Part shown: positions 27,082 through 36,709 of the stretch, in pieces
Position numbering within the stretch: the first letter of the stretch is position 1
Layout of the letters: every line of letters begins with the position of its first letter
Assembly (NCBI GenBank): GCA_045126975.1
Contig: JBGVPL010000008.1
Location: 24,365-88,364 of the forward strand
Reading direction: 5' to 3'
From: Aphodosoma sp045126975
GTDB lineage: Bacteria; Bacteroidota; Bacteroidia; Bacteroidales; Paludibacteraceae
Length of the DNA stretch: 64,000 bases
Made by a program: the position numbers and the translations under genes
Notes under the pieces: generated by a model
The model's database searches: none
The model's input: the letters and a program-made list of their open reading frames with translations, nothing else
Told to the model about the DNA's origin: nothing

Positions 27082-29364
27082 ATGAGAGAAAAAAGATTTT
27101 TTTATTACATACTTTTACTCATAATATTGCCTACTCTTGGTAGTTGCAGTATGACTAAGTATGTGCCAGAAAATCAATATCTCCTAACCAACGTAAAAAT
27201 AAAAGCCACTATTCCTGATGTTAATAACGAAGAACTTAAATCGTACCTTCGTCAAACACCAAACAACACTATATTAGGTTTTTGGAGATTAAAACTCGAT
27301 TTTTACAACGCATCAGGCGAAGATTCAACCAAATGGCGCAATCGTTGGTTGCGTCGTATAGGTGAACCCCCAGTTATTTACGATTCATTAAAAACTACGT
27401 ATAGTTGCGATGAGTTACAAAAAGTTATGTTCAATAAAGGCTACCTAAATGCCAAAGTCAAAGCCGAAACATCAAAAAACGAAAAAAAACGTCATGCTAA
27501 AGTAACTTATACGATTGAAGAAAACAAACCATATCGCCTACGCAATTATTTTATAACTATCCCCGACTCTACTGCATTAAAAGTTATTAACCGCAGAGAA
27601 AAACCGCTAATTAAAACTGGAGATTTATTTGATGCTGACCGACTTAATGAAGAACGTGAACAAATTGCTCGAATACTTCGCAATCAAGGTTTCTTCAATT
27701 TCAACAAAGAATTGCTATTCTTCTATGTAGATAGTGCTCTTAACTCAAACGAAATTGATGCCGAATTATCTATTCAACCTAAGTATCTAGATAATGATTC
27801 GGCCTTAAAAATTATCTTTACAAAAAAAGAGATTGAAAATGTCACCATACTTGCACTGAAAGATAATGACACATCTAAAAAAAATTTGCAATTAGATACT
27901 TTCTATCAAGATAATATCAAAGTAATTTACAACAAAAAAAATAAAGCATTTCGACCTAAAGCTCTAATTAACAAAATATCAATTCGCCCAAATCTATACT
28001 ACTCTGATTTTGTTGTAGATCGCACTTATACCCGTCTTAATTCACTCAGTGCTGCAAAATACGTAAATATCTCTTTTTCTGAAAAAGGAAATAATAAATT
28101 AGATGCAAATATTATTATAACACAAAATAAACCTCACACTGTTTCTGCAGAAATAGAGGGAACATATTCTGGTGGCGACCTTGGTGTTGGTGCTGCTATT
28201 GGATATAAAAATAATAACATTTTTCACGGCTCTGAAATATTAAACGTCAATATCAATGGTGGATACGAAGCTATTGGATCTGTATCTGAATATCAATCGG
28301 CTTGGGATATCGGAGGCGAAGCTTCACTCACATTTCCTACTCTATTGATGCCCAAAACCGAAAATTTTAAACGCCGAGCTATAGGTAGTACCGAAATTGC
28401 TGCTTCTGTCAATTTCCAACAACGCCCCGAATATCAACGCAATATTGCAAGTGCTGGTATAAAATACAATTGGCAATGGCGTAGAATAAACTTTACATTC
28501 AATCTACTTGATATTAGCTATATCTACCTCCCTCGAATGACGGATGCTTTCAAAGATAAATACATGAAACCTACATCAAGTATCCGATTCAGTTACGAAG
28601 ACCATTTCATTATGCGTTGGGGGTTAGGCATTAATATGTCAAACCGCCGTAAAATGACATTCAACACAAGTAGTTTTTATACTTTCCGTGCCAACGTACG
28701 TACCGCTGGAAACTTACTATATGGAATCAGTAGCCTTATTAAACAAACCAAAAACGAAGACGGAGTTTACGAGATTTTTAACATACAATACTCCCAATTT
28801 GCTAAAGCCGACGTTGATTTTGCATACAACTGGTATTTAACCGACAAATCAAGATTAGTTTTCCACTCTGGTCTCGGTATTGGTGTTCCTTACGGAAATG
28901 CCTCTATTCTTCCTTTTGAAGAACGTTACTATAGCGGTGGAGCTAATAGTATGCGTGGTTGGGCTGCCCGCCGATTAGGACCTGGTAATTTCTATAATAG
29001 CTCAGGAAGTATTGATTTCATGAAACAATCAGGCGATATAAAATTAGACTTAAACCTCGAAGCCCGATTCCGCCTCGTTTGGAAATTAGAAGCCGCCGTA
29101 TTTGTTGATGCTGGTAATATTTGGACTATTCGTGACTATGCCGAACAACCTACTGGTGTATTCCGTTGGAACGAATTTTATAAACAGATTGCTTGTAACT
29201 ATGGAGCTGGACTTCGCCTTGACTTTGATTTCTTTGTAATACGTGTTGACTTAGGCATTAAATTATACGACCCAGGTTATCCTATTAAAAGCGAACGATG
29301 GAGAACAGAACTCACATGGAAAAACGACTTCGCACTTCACTTTGCTGTCGGATACCCATTTTAA
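27082..29364 (+). CDS. tamL: TamL-type BamA/Omp85 family outer-membrane lipoprotein
   Basis: 760 residues from the ATG at 27082; the frame extends further upstream but runs into the promoter box. Lipobox LPTLGSC is followed by SMTKYVPENQYLLTNVKIKA, POTRA-like domains to about 390, and a C-terminal Omp85 barrel with the SGGANSMRGWAARRLGPG substrate-lock motif (about 625). TamL is the Bacteroidota outer-membrane half of the TAM system and pairs with TamB, whose gene is not in this window. It assists insertion of outer-membrane proteins or lipid traffic. Confidence 0.9.
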   Translation: MREKRFFYYILLLIILPTLGSCSMTKYVPENQYLLTNVKIKATIPDVNNEELKSYLRQTPNNTILGFWRLKLDFYNASGEDSTKWRNRWLRRIGEPPVIYDSLKTTYSCDELQKVMFNKGYLNAKVKAETSKNEKKRHAKVTYTIEENKPYRLRNYFITIPDSTALKVINRREKPLIKTGDLFDADRLNEEREQIARILRNQGFFNFNKELLFFYVDSALNSNEIDAELSIQPKYLDNDSALKIIFTKKEIENVTILALKDNDTSKKNLQLDTFYQDNIKVIYNKKNKAFRPKALINKISIRPNLYYSDFVVDRTYTRLNSLSAAKYVNISFSEKGNNKLDANIIITQNKPHTVSAEIEGTYSGGDLGVGAAIGYKNNNIFHGSEILNVNINGGYEAIGSVSEYQSAWDIGGEASLTFPTLLMPKTENFKRRAIGSTEIAASVNFQQRPEYQRNIASAGIKYNWQWRRINFTFNLLDISYIYLPRMTDAFKDKYMKPTSSIRFSYEDHFIMRWGLGINMSNRRKMTFNTSSFYTFRANVRTAGNLLYGISSLIKQTKNEDGVYEIFNIQYSQFAKADVDFAYNWYLTDKSRLVFHSGLGIGVPYGNASILPFEERYYSGGANSMRGWAARRLGPGNFYNSSGSIDFMKQSGDIKLDLNLEARFRLVWKLEAAVFVDAGNIWTIRDYAEQPTGVFRWNEFYKQIACNYGAGLRLDFDFFVIRVDLGIKLYDPGYPIKSERWRTELTWKNDFALHFAVGYPF

Positions 29365-29470
29365 TTGAGAATTGAGAATTGAGAATTGAGAATTAAGAAT
29401 TGAAAATTAAAAATAATAATTATTCGTCCGGCAAGTCTGACAAGTCTGACAAGTCTGACAAAATCTAAAA
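29364..29470 (+). repeat. Two tandem repeat arrays after tamL
   Basis: GAGAATT/GAAAATT heptamers (29368-29410) and three GTCTGACAA nonamers (29437-29461). The first array begins at the tamL stop. Confidence 0.8.
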
Positions 29471-29480
29471 ATCTAAACAA

Positions 29481-31202
29481 ATGAAAAAAAGAATCACATT
29501 AGCGGTAGCCTTAATTTTGGCTACATTTGGTATCACTAATGCGTGTACTAACTTCATCGTTGCCAAAGGTGCATCGGTTGATGGCTCAACTATGGTAACT
29601 TACGCAGCCGACTCCTATTGGTTGTATGGCTCATTGTATCACTACCCTGCTGCTACTTATCCAGAAGGAGCAATGCTTGACATCTACGAATGGGACTCAG
29701 GCAATTACCGCGGCAAAATCAAACAAGTTAGCCAAACCTACAACGTGGTCGGCAACATGAACGAACATCAACTTACTATTGGTGAAACTACTTGGACAGG
29801 TCTCACTGAACTCCAAGATACTACTGGTATTATGGACTATGGTAGCCTTATTTATGTTACACTTCAACGTGCAAAGACTGCTCGTGAAGCTATCGTTACT
29901 ATCGTAAATCTCGTTAATGAATATGGCTATTACTCAACTGGCGAATCATTTTCTATCGTTGACCCTAACGAGGCATGGATTATGGAACTTATCGGTAAAG
30001 GTCCTGGTTCAAAAGGTTTTGTGTGGGTTGCTCGTCGTATTCCTGATGATTGCATCTCTGGTCATGCTAACCAAGCTCGTATCACAACTTTCCCTCTTGA
30101 AAATCGCAAAGATAAAACTACTATTTCAAGCAAAAATCTCAAAAAAATCTATAACCCTGAAGTTACAACTGTATATGCTCACGACGTAATCAAATTTGCT
30201 CGTGAAAAAGGTTACTTCAATGGCAAAGATGCTGAATTTAGTTTCTCTGATGTTTATAATCCACTTGATTTCAGTGGTGTTCGCGCTTGCGAAGCTCGCG
30301 TATGGAGTTTCTTCCGCAGCCACGATCGCTCTATGGATAAATACTTATCATACATCATGTGCGACACTAAAGAGCGTATGCCACTTTGGATTAAACCAGA
30401 ACATAAACTCTCGGTAAAAGACCTTCAAAATGCTATGCGCGACCACTACGAAGGTACTCCTCTTGATATGTCGAAAGGTGCAGGTGCTGGTTGCTTCAAC
30501 TCTGTTTACCGTATGACTCCACTTATCTATAAACATAATGGCAAAGAATATTTCCACGAACGCCCTGTTGCTACTCAACAAACAGGTTTCTCTTTCATTG
30601 CTCAAATGCGTGACTATGTACCTGCTGAAGCTGGTGGTATTCTTTGGTTTGGTCTTGATGATGCAACTTGCAATGTTTATGTGCCAATTTACTCTTGCAT
30701 CACAGAAATTCCTGAGTCTATGCGCGAAGGCAATGGTTCTATTTTAGATTTCAGTTGGACATCTGCATTTTGGATTAACAACTGGGTTGCAAGCATGGTA
30801 TATCCTCGCTACTCTATGCTCTATCCAGAAGTACAAAAACGTCAAGGTAAACTTGAACACGAATTCTTCAACGATGTAAAAGATGCAGACAACTACATTG
30901 ATCAACTCGTGAAAGAAGGTAATGGACAAGAAGTTCGTACATTCCTCAATCAATTCTGTCAAATTGAAGCAGAAAAAGCTATCAATACATGGCGCAAATT
31001 AGGCGAATATCTTATGGTTAAATTCCTTGATGATGCTATCAAAGGAGAGAAAAACGGACAATTCGATGGTAACCACAAACGTATACCTAACAAAGTAACT
31101 CGTCCTGGATACTCTCATGAATATATCGAAAAAGAATTTGTTCGCCCAAATCCAGAACGCTTCCGCGTAAAAACAGCAGAAGAGATGAATAATCGTAAAT
31201 AA
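29481..31202 (+). CDS. C69 family dipeptidase
   Basis: 573 residues. A signal peptide (1-21) ends just before Cys22 in ACTNFIVAKGASVDGSTM. In this Ntn-hydrolase family that Cys becomes the N-terminal nucleophile after cleavage. The conserved DPNEAWIMELIGKGPGS and FSWTSAFWINN are present. It cleaves dipeptides in the periplasm, in line with DPP IV upstream and the M3 peptidase 25 bases downstream, which forms an operon with it. Confidence 0.92.
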   Translation: MKKRITLAVALILATFGITNACTNFIVAKGASVDGSTMVTYAADSYWLYGSLYHYPAATYPEGAMLDIYEWDSGNYRGKIKQVSQTYNVVGNMNEHQLTIGETTWTGLTELQDTTGIMDYGSLIYVTLQRAKTAREAIVTIVNLVNEYGYYSTGESFSIVDPNEAWIMELIGKGPGSKGFVWVARRIPDDCISGHANQARITTFPLENRKDKTTISSKNLKKIYNPEVTTVYAHDVIKFAREKGYFNGKDAEFSFSDVYNPLDFSGVRACEARVWSFFRSHDRSMDKYLSYIMCDTKERMPLWIKPEHKLSVKDLQNAMRDHYEGTPLDMSKGAGAGCFNSVYRMTPLIYKHNGKEYFHERPVATQQTGFSFIAQMRDYVPAEAGGILWFGLDDATCNVYVPIYSCITEIPESMREGNGSILDFSWTSAFWINNWVASMVYPRYSMLYPEVQKRQGKLEHEFFNDVKDADNYIDQLVKEGNGQEVRTFLNQFCQIEAEKAINTWRKLGEYLMVKFLDDAIKGEKNGQFDGNHKRIPNKVTRPGYSHEYIEKEFVRPNPERFRVKTAEEMNNRK

Positions 31203-31227
31203 TACAATCAACTAATATTAAACAACT

Positions 31228-33324
31228 ATGAAAAAAGTAAGTATTTTATTAACTTTAATTTTGACACTCACAATGTGTTGTAAAAAAGCTGAGCAAAATC
31301 CATTTTTCGTGGAATCAACTGCTCCTCACGGAACTTTCCGTTTCGACCAATTGAAAAATGAGCACTTCAAACCTGCGTTTGACCGTGCTATGGCTGAACA
31401 CAAAGCCGAAATCGAAGCTATCATCAACAATCCAGAAGCTCCTACATTCGAAAACACTATCGTTGCTCTCGATCGTTCAGGTGCTCTCTTCAACCACGTA
31501 GCTTCAGTATTCTTCGCTCTTGATGGCGCAGAATCTAACGACGAAATGGCTCAAATTATGTTAGAAGTAATGCCTCTCATCGAAGCACACTCTAACGAAA
31601 TCAACCTCAATGAACAACTCTTCGAACGCGTTAAGGCTGTATATGAAGTTCGCGAGACTCTCAACCTCAATACAGAAGAGGCTATGTTGCTCGAAAACAC
31701 ATTCAAAGGTTTTGCTGATAACGGGGCTAACCTTTCGGCTGAAGACAAAGAGACTTACAAACAACTCTCAGAAAAACTCAGCCTTGCTTCTATGCGTTTC
31801 AAACAAAACTCTTTGAAAGCAACAAACGCTTATAGCCGCCTTGTAACAGACGAAGCAGAACTTGCTGGTATGCCTGCTTACTTTATGGAAATGACAGCTG
31901 CTAACGCAAAAGCTGCAGGTCAAGAAGGTTGGTTGCTCGACCTTAAAGCTACTTGCTATTCTCCACTTTTGACATACGCAGATAACCGCGCTCTCCGCGA
32001 AGAAATTTGGCGTGCATTCAGCACTCAATGTCTTGATGGCGAATTTTCTAACGTAGAAAACATCAAAGAGATTATCAACACTCGTCTTGCTATTGCTAAC
32101 CTCTTCGGTTGCAAAACATACGCAGAATATGCTCTCAAAAACCGTATGGCTGAAAAAACTGAGAACGTTGAAAACCTTCTCAACGCTCTTATCGAAGCCT
32201 ACACTCCTGCAACACAAGCAGAAGTAAAAGAAATGCAAGAGTTTGCTAAATCTCAAGGTGCAGATTTCGAACTTATGCCATGGGACTGGAGCTACTATGC
32301 AGAAAAACTCCAAACTGCTAAATTCAACGTTAACGATGAAATGACAAAACCATATTTCGAACTCGAAAGCGTAAAAGCTGGTGTATTCGGTTTGGCAACA
32401 AAACTCTATGGTTTGAACTTCACTAAAAACACAGAAATTCCTGTATATCACCCAGAAGTTGACGCATACGAGGTAACAGACGCAAATGGTAACTATGTAG
32501 CAGTGCTTTACACAGACTTCCACCCACGCGCAGGTAAACGTGCAGGTGCTTGGATGACAGAATACAAAGGTCAATGGCGCAATGCTGATGGTACAGACTC
32601 TCGTCCACATATCACTATCGTGATGAACTTCACTCGCGCTACAGAAAGCACTCCTGCTCTCTTGACATTCGATGAAGTAGAAACATTCCTTCACGAATTT
32701 GGTCACGCTATTCACGGTATGGTTACTGAATGTACTTATCCTTCACTTTCAGGTACTAACGTATATCGCGACTTCGTAGAACTTCCATCACAAATCATGG
32801 AAAACTGGGCAACAGAAAAAGAATTCCTTGATGGTTGGGCTAAACACTATCAAACAGGCGAACCTATCCCTGCTGAATTGATTCAAAAACTTGTTGATGC
32901 TTCTAACTTCAACTGCGGTTATGCTTGTCTCCGTCAAGTATCATTTGGCTTGCAAGATATGGCATTCCACACTATCACAGAACCATTTAATGGTGACCCA
33001 TGCGAAATCGAACGCACATCAACAGCTCCAACTAACTTCTTGCCTACAGTGGAAGGTACAGGTCGTTGCACAACATTCAACCACATCTTCTCAGGCGGTT
33101 ATGCAGCTGGTTACTACTCATATAAATGGGCTGAACAACTTGATGCAGACGCATTTGCATTGTTCAAACAAAATGGTATTTTCGACCGCGCTACTGCTGA
33201 GTCATTCCTCAACAACGTACTCAAACGTGGTGGTACAGAACACCCTATGACTCTTTACAAACGTTTCCGTGGTCAAGAACCAACAATCGATGCTATGCTC
33301 GAACGTAACGGTATCAAACGTTAA
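31228..33324 (+). CDS. M3 family zinc metallopeptidase (Dcp/oligopeptidase A-like)
   Basis: 698 residues with a lipoprotein-type signal (LTMC). Zinc motif HEFGH at 489-493 with Glu518 (FVELPSQ) as third ligand. The N-terminal helical domain FRFDQLKNEHFKPAFDRAMAEH is typical of the Dcp/PrlC branch. It degrades oligopeptides, most likely in the periplasm because of the lipobox. It is co-transcribed with the C69 gene and ends at a strong terminator. The base composition is richer in GC than the neighbours, as expected for a highly expressed gene. Confidence 0.93.
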   Translation: MKKVSILLTLILTLTMCCKKAEQNPFFVESTAPHGTFRFDQLKNEHFKPAFDRAMAEHKAEIEAIINNPEAPTFENTIVALDRSGALFNHVASVFFALDGAESNDEMAQIMLEVMPLIEAHSNEINLNEQLFERVKAVYEVRETLNLNTEEAMLLENTFKGFADNGANLSAEDKETYKQLSEKLSLASMRFKQNSLKATNAYSRLVTDEAELAGMPAYFMEMTAANAKAAGQEGWLLDLKATCYSPLLTYADNRALREEIWRAFSTQCLDGEFSNVENIKEIINTRLAIANLFGCKTYAEYALKNRMAEKTENVENLLNALIEAYTPATQAEVKEMQEFAKSQGADFELMPWDWSYYAEKLQTAKFNVNDEMTKPYFELESVKAGVFGLATKLYGLNFTKNTEIPVYHPEVDAYEVTDANGNYVAVLYTDFHPRAGKRAGAWMTEYKGQWRNADGTDSRPHITIVMNFTRATESTPALLTFDEVETFLHEFGHAIHGMVTECTYPSLSGTNVYRDFVELPSQIMENWATEKEFLDGWAKHYQTGEPIPAELIQKLVDASNFNCGYACLRQVSFGLQDMAFHTITEPFNGDPCEIERTSTAPTNFLPTVEGTGRCTTFNHIFSGGYAAGYYSYKWAEQLDADAFALFKQNGIFDRATAESFLNNVLKRGGTEHPMTLYKRFRGQEPTIDAMLERNGIKR

Positions 33325-33372
33325 AAAAATAGTCGATAGTCTATTGTCGACAGTCAAAATAGAATAAATATA

Positions 33373-33414
33373 AAAAACCGGATATTCTGGATTTACCTGA
33401 ATATCCGGTTTTTT
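33373..33414 (+). terminator. Terminator after the M3 peptidase gene
   Basis: AAAAAACCGGATATTC, 10-base loop, GAATATCCGGTTTTTT. Preceded by a GTCGATAGTC-type tandem repeat (33333-33356). Confidence 0.9.
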
Positions 33415-33534
33415 GTTCCTTATTCCTTATATTCCTCCCCTATCTTAAATGATACTACAAGAATTTAGCACCCCCAATATTATCCCCCTGTCTTAGGGGT
33501 ACGAGCCCAACGGGCGGAGTGGGTTAAATCCTTA

Positions 33535-33576
33535 TTCCCTGTTCCCTGTTCCCTGTTCCCTATTCCTTATTCCCTG
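33535..33576. repeat. TTCCCTG tandem repeat at the end of the DUF2400 gene
   Basis: Units of ATTCCCTGTTCCCTGTTCCC run into the stop of the minus-strand gene at 33560, so its last residues (NAGNKE) are repeat-encoded. Confidence 0.8.
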
Positions 33577-34285
33577 CATTAAATCCTGCGCCGAAGAGGG
33601 CGAAGTCCATTATTGCGGGGTCGTGAGGATATAGGGCACGACAGTGGGCTGTGAGTTCTTCGACTGCACGCATATCGGCAGAGGTGCGAGTAAGTAAGCC
33701 ATGCTCACGGGCTACTCGATTGACATGTACATCAAGAGGTATTAGCAAATCGGCTGGACTGAATTTACGCCATACGCCTAAATCGACTATTCCATCACAC
33801 CGAATCATCCATCGCAAGAATAGACATAGACGTTTGCAGGCTGATTTGCGGTCTTTGGGTATGCCATTGGCGTTGAAAAGAGAAATCAATGCATTGAGGT
33901 ATTCATTCCTAATTCCTAACTCCTCATTCCTCATTATTATGGCATCTTCGAGTGTATTATGATGCTGATAGACATTATAGAGGCTTTGCATTAGGTCATG
34001 AAAGTCGCGATAGAAGAAAATGCGATAGAAATTTATATTAGAATCTTTGTACTGACGCCATTGCTCCGACATGACATAATCGTATGGTTTACCAGACATT
34101 AGGTCGTATGCCATACAACATTTTTTGAATATCTGATTGCGATTGCCAAGCGCAAGCCATGAACAAACGATTCCCATTACTTCGATATCGCGCTGCTCGG
34201 TACAACGACGCACTACTGCCACTGGGTCAGTGGAGAAATAACGCATATCATTATATTCTGCTATAAGTTTTTCCCAATTAGTCAT
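33560..34285 (-). CDS. DUF2400 (TIGR02757) family protein
   Basis: 241 residues. The conserved segments TDPVAVVRRCTEQRDIEVMG, RKSACKRLCLFLRWMIR and DLLIPLDVHVNRVAREHGLL match TIGR02757, a family distantly like HhH-GPD DNA glycosylases with no proven function. A tandem repeat (33901-33937) inserts RNEELGIRNEY in the middle (about residue 118), and another forms the C-terminus. A TAACTTTG box at 34428-34421 serves it. Confidence 0.85.
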   Translation of the reverse strand: MTNWEKLIAEYNDMRYFSTDPVAVVRRCTEQRDIEVMGIVCSWLALGNRNQIFKKCCMAYDLMSGKPYDYVMSEQWRQYKDSNINFYRIFFYRDFHDLMQSLYNVYQHHNTLEDAIIMRNEELGIRNEYLNALISLFNANGIPKDRKSACKRLCLFLRWMIRCDGIVDLGVWRKFSPADLLIPLDVHVNRVAREHGLLTRTSADMRAVEELTAHCRALYPHDPAIMDFALFGAGFNAGNKE

Positions 34286-34299
34286 ATTATAGATATTTA

Positions 34300-34497
34300 G
34301 TAACTAGTAGCGAGTAGCGAGAATTATATCTACGTATTATTTAATGCCGAAGGGTTCTCGTTACTCATTACTCGCTACTCGTCACTTATGTTTACATTTT
34401 TAGTAGCAAGTAACGAGACGCAAAGTTACAACTAAAATTAAAATTAAAAAATAAATTAACAAAAATTATGAATTATGAATTATGAATTATGAATTAA
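34300..34497. repeat. Tandem repeats between the DUF2400 gene and coaX
   Basis: AGTAGCGAG units (34305-34322), CTCATTACTCGCTACTCG units (34352-34385), then GAATTAT heptamers (34467-34496) that end just before the coaX promoter box. Confidence 0.8.
34421..34428 (-). promoter_or_regulatory. -7 box (TAACTTTG) of the DUF2400 gene
   Basis: TAACTTTGCG on the minus strand, about 135 bases upstream of the ATG at 34285. The leader in between is mostly tandem repeats. Confidence 0.5.
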
Positions 34498-34503
34498 AAT
34501 AAG

Positions 34504-34511
34504 TATCTTTG
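34504..34511 (+). promoter_or_regulatory. coaX -7 box (TATCTTTG)
   Basis: TATCTTTGCACC, 22 bases before the coaX ATG, giving a very short leader. Probable main promoter of the coaX-to-ppiD cluster. Confidence 0.65.
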
Positions 34512-34532
34512 CACCTAAATATGTAAAATCGA

Positions 34533-35336
34533 ATGGTACTGACTATCGACATAGGCAATACTAAGACAAAGATAGCTGTTTTCGGAGGAGAACAGCTAGT
34601 TGAACATATTGTAGTAGAAAGGATTAACAAGGAGTGTATTGAGGAGTTGATTGATAGATTTGAGGAGTTTGAGAACTCAATTATTTCGAGTGTTGATGCG
34701 AGGGAAGAGCAACGAGTTACGGAGTTGTTTGGCGAATTTGGACTAAAATGTCATTTGTTGTCGTATAAAACGCCTCTACCGTTTGAGATTGATTATCTCA
34801 CGCCTGAAACATTAGGCAAAGATCGTATTGCAGCTCTTGCTGGGGCATACGCTGTGGGTGGCGAAGGAAATTATTTGGTAATTGATTGTGGCACATGCAA
34901 TACGTACGATTTATTAGTTGATGGACATTTTGTTGGTGGAAATATCGCTCCTGGCATACAGATGAGATTGGATGCTATGCATCATTTTACGGCAGCGTTG
35001 CCTCAATGCACAATTGATTCAATGCACAATGCAGAATGCAGAATGCACAATGGATTAGGCGTAACAACCAAATCGGCAATATTAAATGGGGCTTATTTGG
35101 GGGTGATAAATGAGATTAATGGTTATATTGAGCGTTATGCACGAGAATATAAGGATTTAAAGGTTGTGCTTACGGGTGGACTTTTTAGTTTGGAGATTAT
35201 AGATTACAAAGAGCAAATTACAGATTACAGATTACAGATTACAGATAATAGAGTACAGAATACAGATAATACTACTATTATTTTTGAGCCCGTATTGGTA
35301 CCAAAAGGGTTGAATTATATAGCGAAAAACATATGA
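34533..35336 (+). CDS. coaX: Type III pantothenate kinase
   Basis: 267 residues. First step of CoA synthesis, pantothenate to 4'-phosphopantothenate. Motifs: TIDIGNTKTKIAVFGG (N-terminal phosphate loop, Asp6), LGKDRIAALAGAY, VIDCGTCNTYDLL, GGNIAPGIQMRLDAM and VVLTGG. Two tandem-repeat insertions are in frame: MHNAECRMHN (35004-35052) and the C-terminal DYRLQITDNRVQNTDN stretch (35199-35275). Coding continues on both sides, so the enzyme is probably active. It leads a conserved Bacteroidota cluster. Confidence 0.93.
   Translation: MVLTIDIGNTKTKIAVFGGEQLVEHIVVERINKECIEELIDRFEEFENSIISSVDAREEQRVTELFGEFGLKCHLLSYKTPLPFEIDYLTPETLGKDRIAALAGAYAVGGEGNYLVIDCGTCNTYDLLVDGHFVGGNIAPGIQMRLDAMHHFTAALPQCTIDSMHNAECRMHNGLGVTTKSAILNGAYLGVINEINGYIERYAREYKDLKVVLTGGLFSLEIIDYKEQITDYRLQITDNRVQNTDNTTIIFEPVLVPKGLNYIAKNI
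35004..35052 (+). repeat. Heptamer-type repeat inside coaX
   Basis: Degenerate units of CAATGCA and GAATGCA. The coding sense gives MHNAECRMHN. Confidence 0.75.
35199..35275 (+). repeat. CAGATTA heptamer array inside coaX
   Basis: Six to seven copies of CAGATTA and degraded forms encode the YRLQITDN stretch near the C-terminus. The same word recurs at 43991-44008. Confidence 0.8.
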
Positions 35337-35369
35337 ATTGAAAATTGAGAATTAAAGATTAAGAATTAT

Positions 35370-36614
35370 ATGAAACAAAGATTGACAATAATATTGGTTG
35401 GGCTTATTGCGTCAGTGATGATGATTGCGCAGAACAATACTAACTCGCCTTATACGCGATATGGTTATGGGCAATTGGAAGACGATTGCTTCTCTCGTTC
35501 GCAAGCGATGGGTGGTACGTCGATTGGTCTTCGCACTAAAAATGCTATTAACTCGACTAACCCTGCATCGTATAGCAGTATCGATTCCACATCATTTATT
35601 TTTGAAATGGGGGTTTCGGGATTGTTGTCGAACTTCCGTAGCGGTGGAGCTCAAAACACCTCATTTACAGGTAATCTCGACTATATTGCGTTGCAATCGC
35701 CTATCACTAAATGGATGGGATTGTCGGCTGGATTGATACCATATTCGTATGTTGGCTACAATTATAAATACACAGATTCGATACAGATACCTTTTGAGGA
35801 TGAATACAATGTGTATGACAAGACTTATTATGGCACAGGCGGTATCAGTCAGGTGTATTTAGGACTTTCGGTTGACATTGCAGACCACTTGGCATTGGGT
35901 GTAAATGGCTATTACATGTTTGGTAACATAAATCACTACAAGGCAGTAAGTTATAATCAATCAGAATTGACTACAACAAATACTGTAATGCTCAGTAATT
36001 TGTATATTCGCAGTTTCAATGCCCGTTTTGGTCTTCAATATCACGAGACAATTGGCGATAAACATAAATTCAACATCGGTGCAATATATGAATTTCGCTC
36101 AGGCATGAATGGCAAGTTTGAACAAACAACTACTGGTACAGATACTTTGACTGTGAATTCAAGCGAGTTATTCGAAATGCCATCATTGTATGGCGGTGGC
36201 GTAATGTACACATACGATGATAGATTGATGATTGGTGTAGATTTTACTTATCAAGAATATAGCAAAGCTCTCTATTATGGCAAACGCGACACCTTGGCAA
36301 ACAGAATGAAATTGTCGCTCGGTGCAGAATATACACATGACCCTCGTGGCAGAAGATACATTGACCGTATGTCATGGAGATTAGGTGCAAGTTGCAATAC
36401 TTCATACGCAAAAATAAATGGTCGTCAAGCAGGAGATTTTTCAATCACTTGCGGTCTTGGATTGCCACTCAGAACATCAAAAACTATTATAAATGTGAAC
36501 TTTGAATATGGCAACGCAGGAGGATTGATGGCTACATTGAAAGAAAACTACTTCAAGTTTGGACTTAACTTCTCACTCAATGAAACATGGTTTGTGAAGG
36601 CGAAAGTGAGGTAA
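35370..36614 (+). CDS. Outer-membrane beta-barrel protein of the coaX cluster
   Basis: 414 residues with a signal peptide (1-20), then NSPYTRYGYGQLEDDCFSRS and AMGGTSIGLRTKNAINSTNP, an opening like that of FadL/PorV-type barrels, and alternating beta segments to the end. No specific family name can be given. It is found between coaX and a TPR gene in many Bacteroidota. Envelope biogenesis is inferred from the neighbours (lptC, corC, ppiD). Confidence 0.75.
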   Translation: MKQRLTIILVGLIASVMMIAQNNTNSPYTRYGYGQLEDDCFSRSQAMGGTSIGLRTKNAINSTNPASYSSIDSTSFIFEMGVSGLLSNFRSGGAQNTSFTGNLDYIALQSPITKWMGLSAGLIPYSYVGYNYKYTDSIQIPFEDEYNVYDKTYYGTGGISQVYLGLSVDIADHLALGVNGYYMFGNINHYKAVSYNQSELTTTNTVMLSNLYIRSFNARFGLQYHETIGDKHKFNIGAIYEFRSGMNGKFEQTTTGTDTLTVNSSELFEMPSLYGGGVMYTYDDRLMIGVDFTYQEYSKALYYGKRDTLANRMKLSLGAEYTHDPRGRRYIDRMSWRLGASCNTSYAKINGRQAGDFSITCGLGLPLRTSKTIINVNFEYGNAGGLMATLKENYFKFGLNFSLNETWFVKAKVR

Positions 36615-36709
36615 AACAATAAGGAGTTAGGAATTAAACTTTGGGGGATATTTGTTGTCAAAAGTATAAAAGAAGAAATATTAATTTAATAACTAAAAAT
36701 AAAATCACT

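Noticed and set aside
31768..32715. Long minus-strand frame of 315 codons opposite the M3 peptidase gene
   Set aside because: It is a codon-bias shadow of the M3 gene: very rich in Cys/Phe/Val, with no domain.
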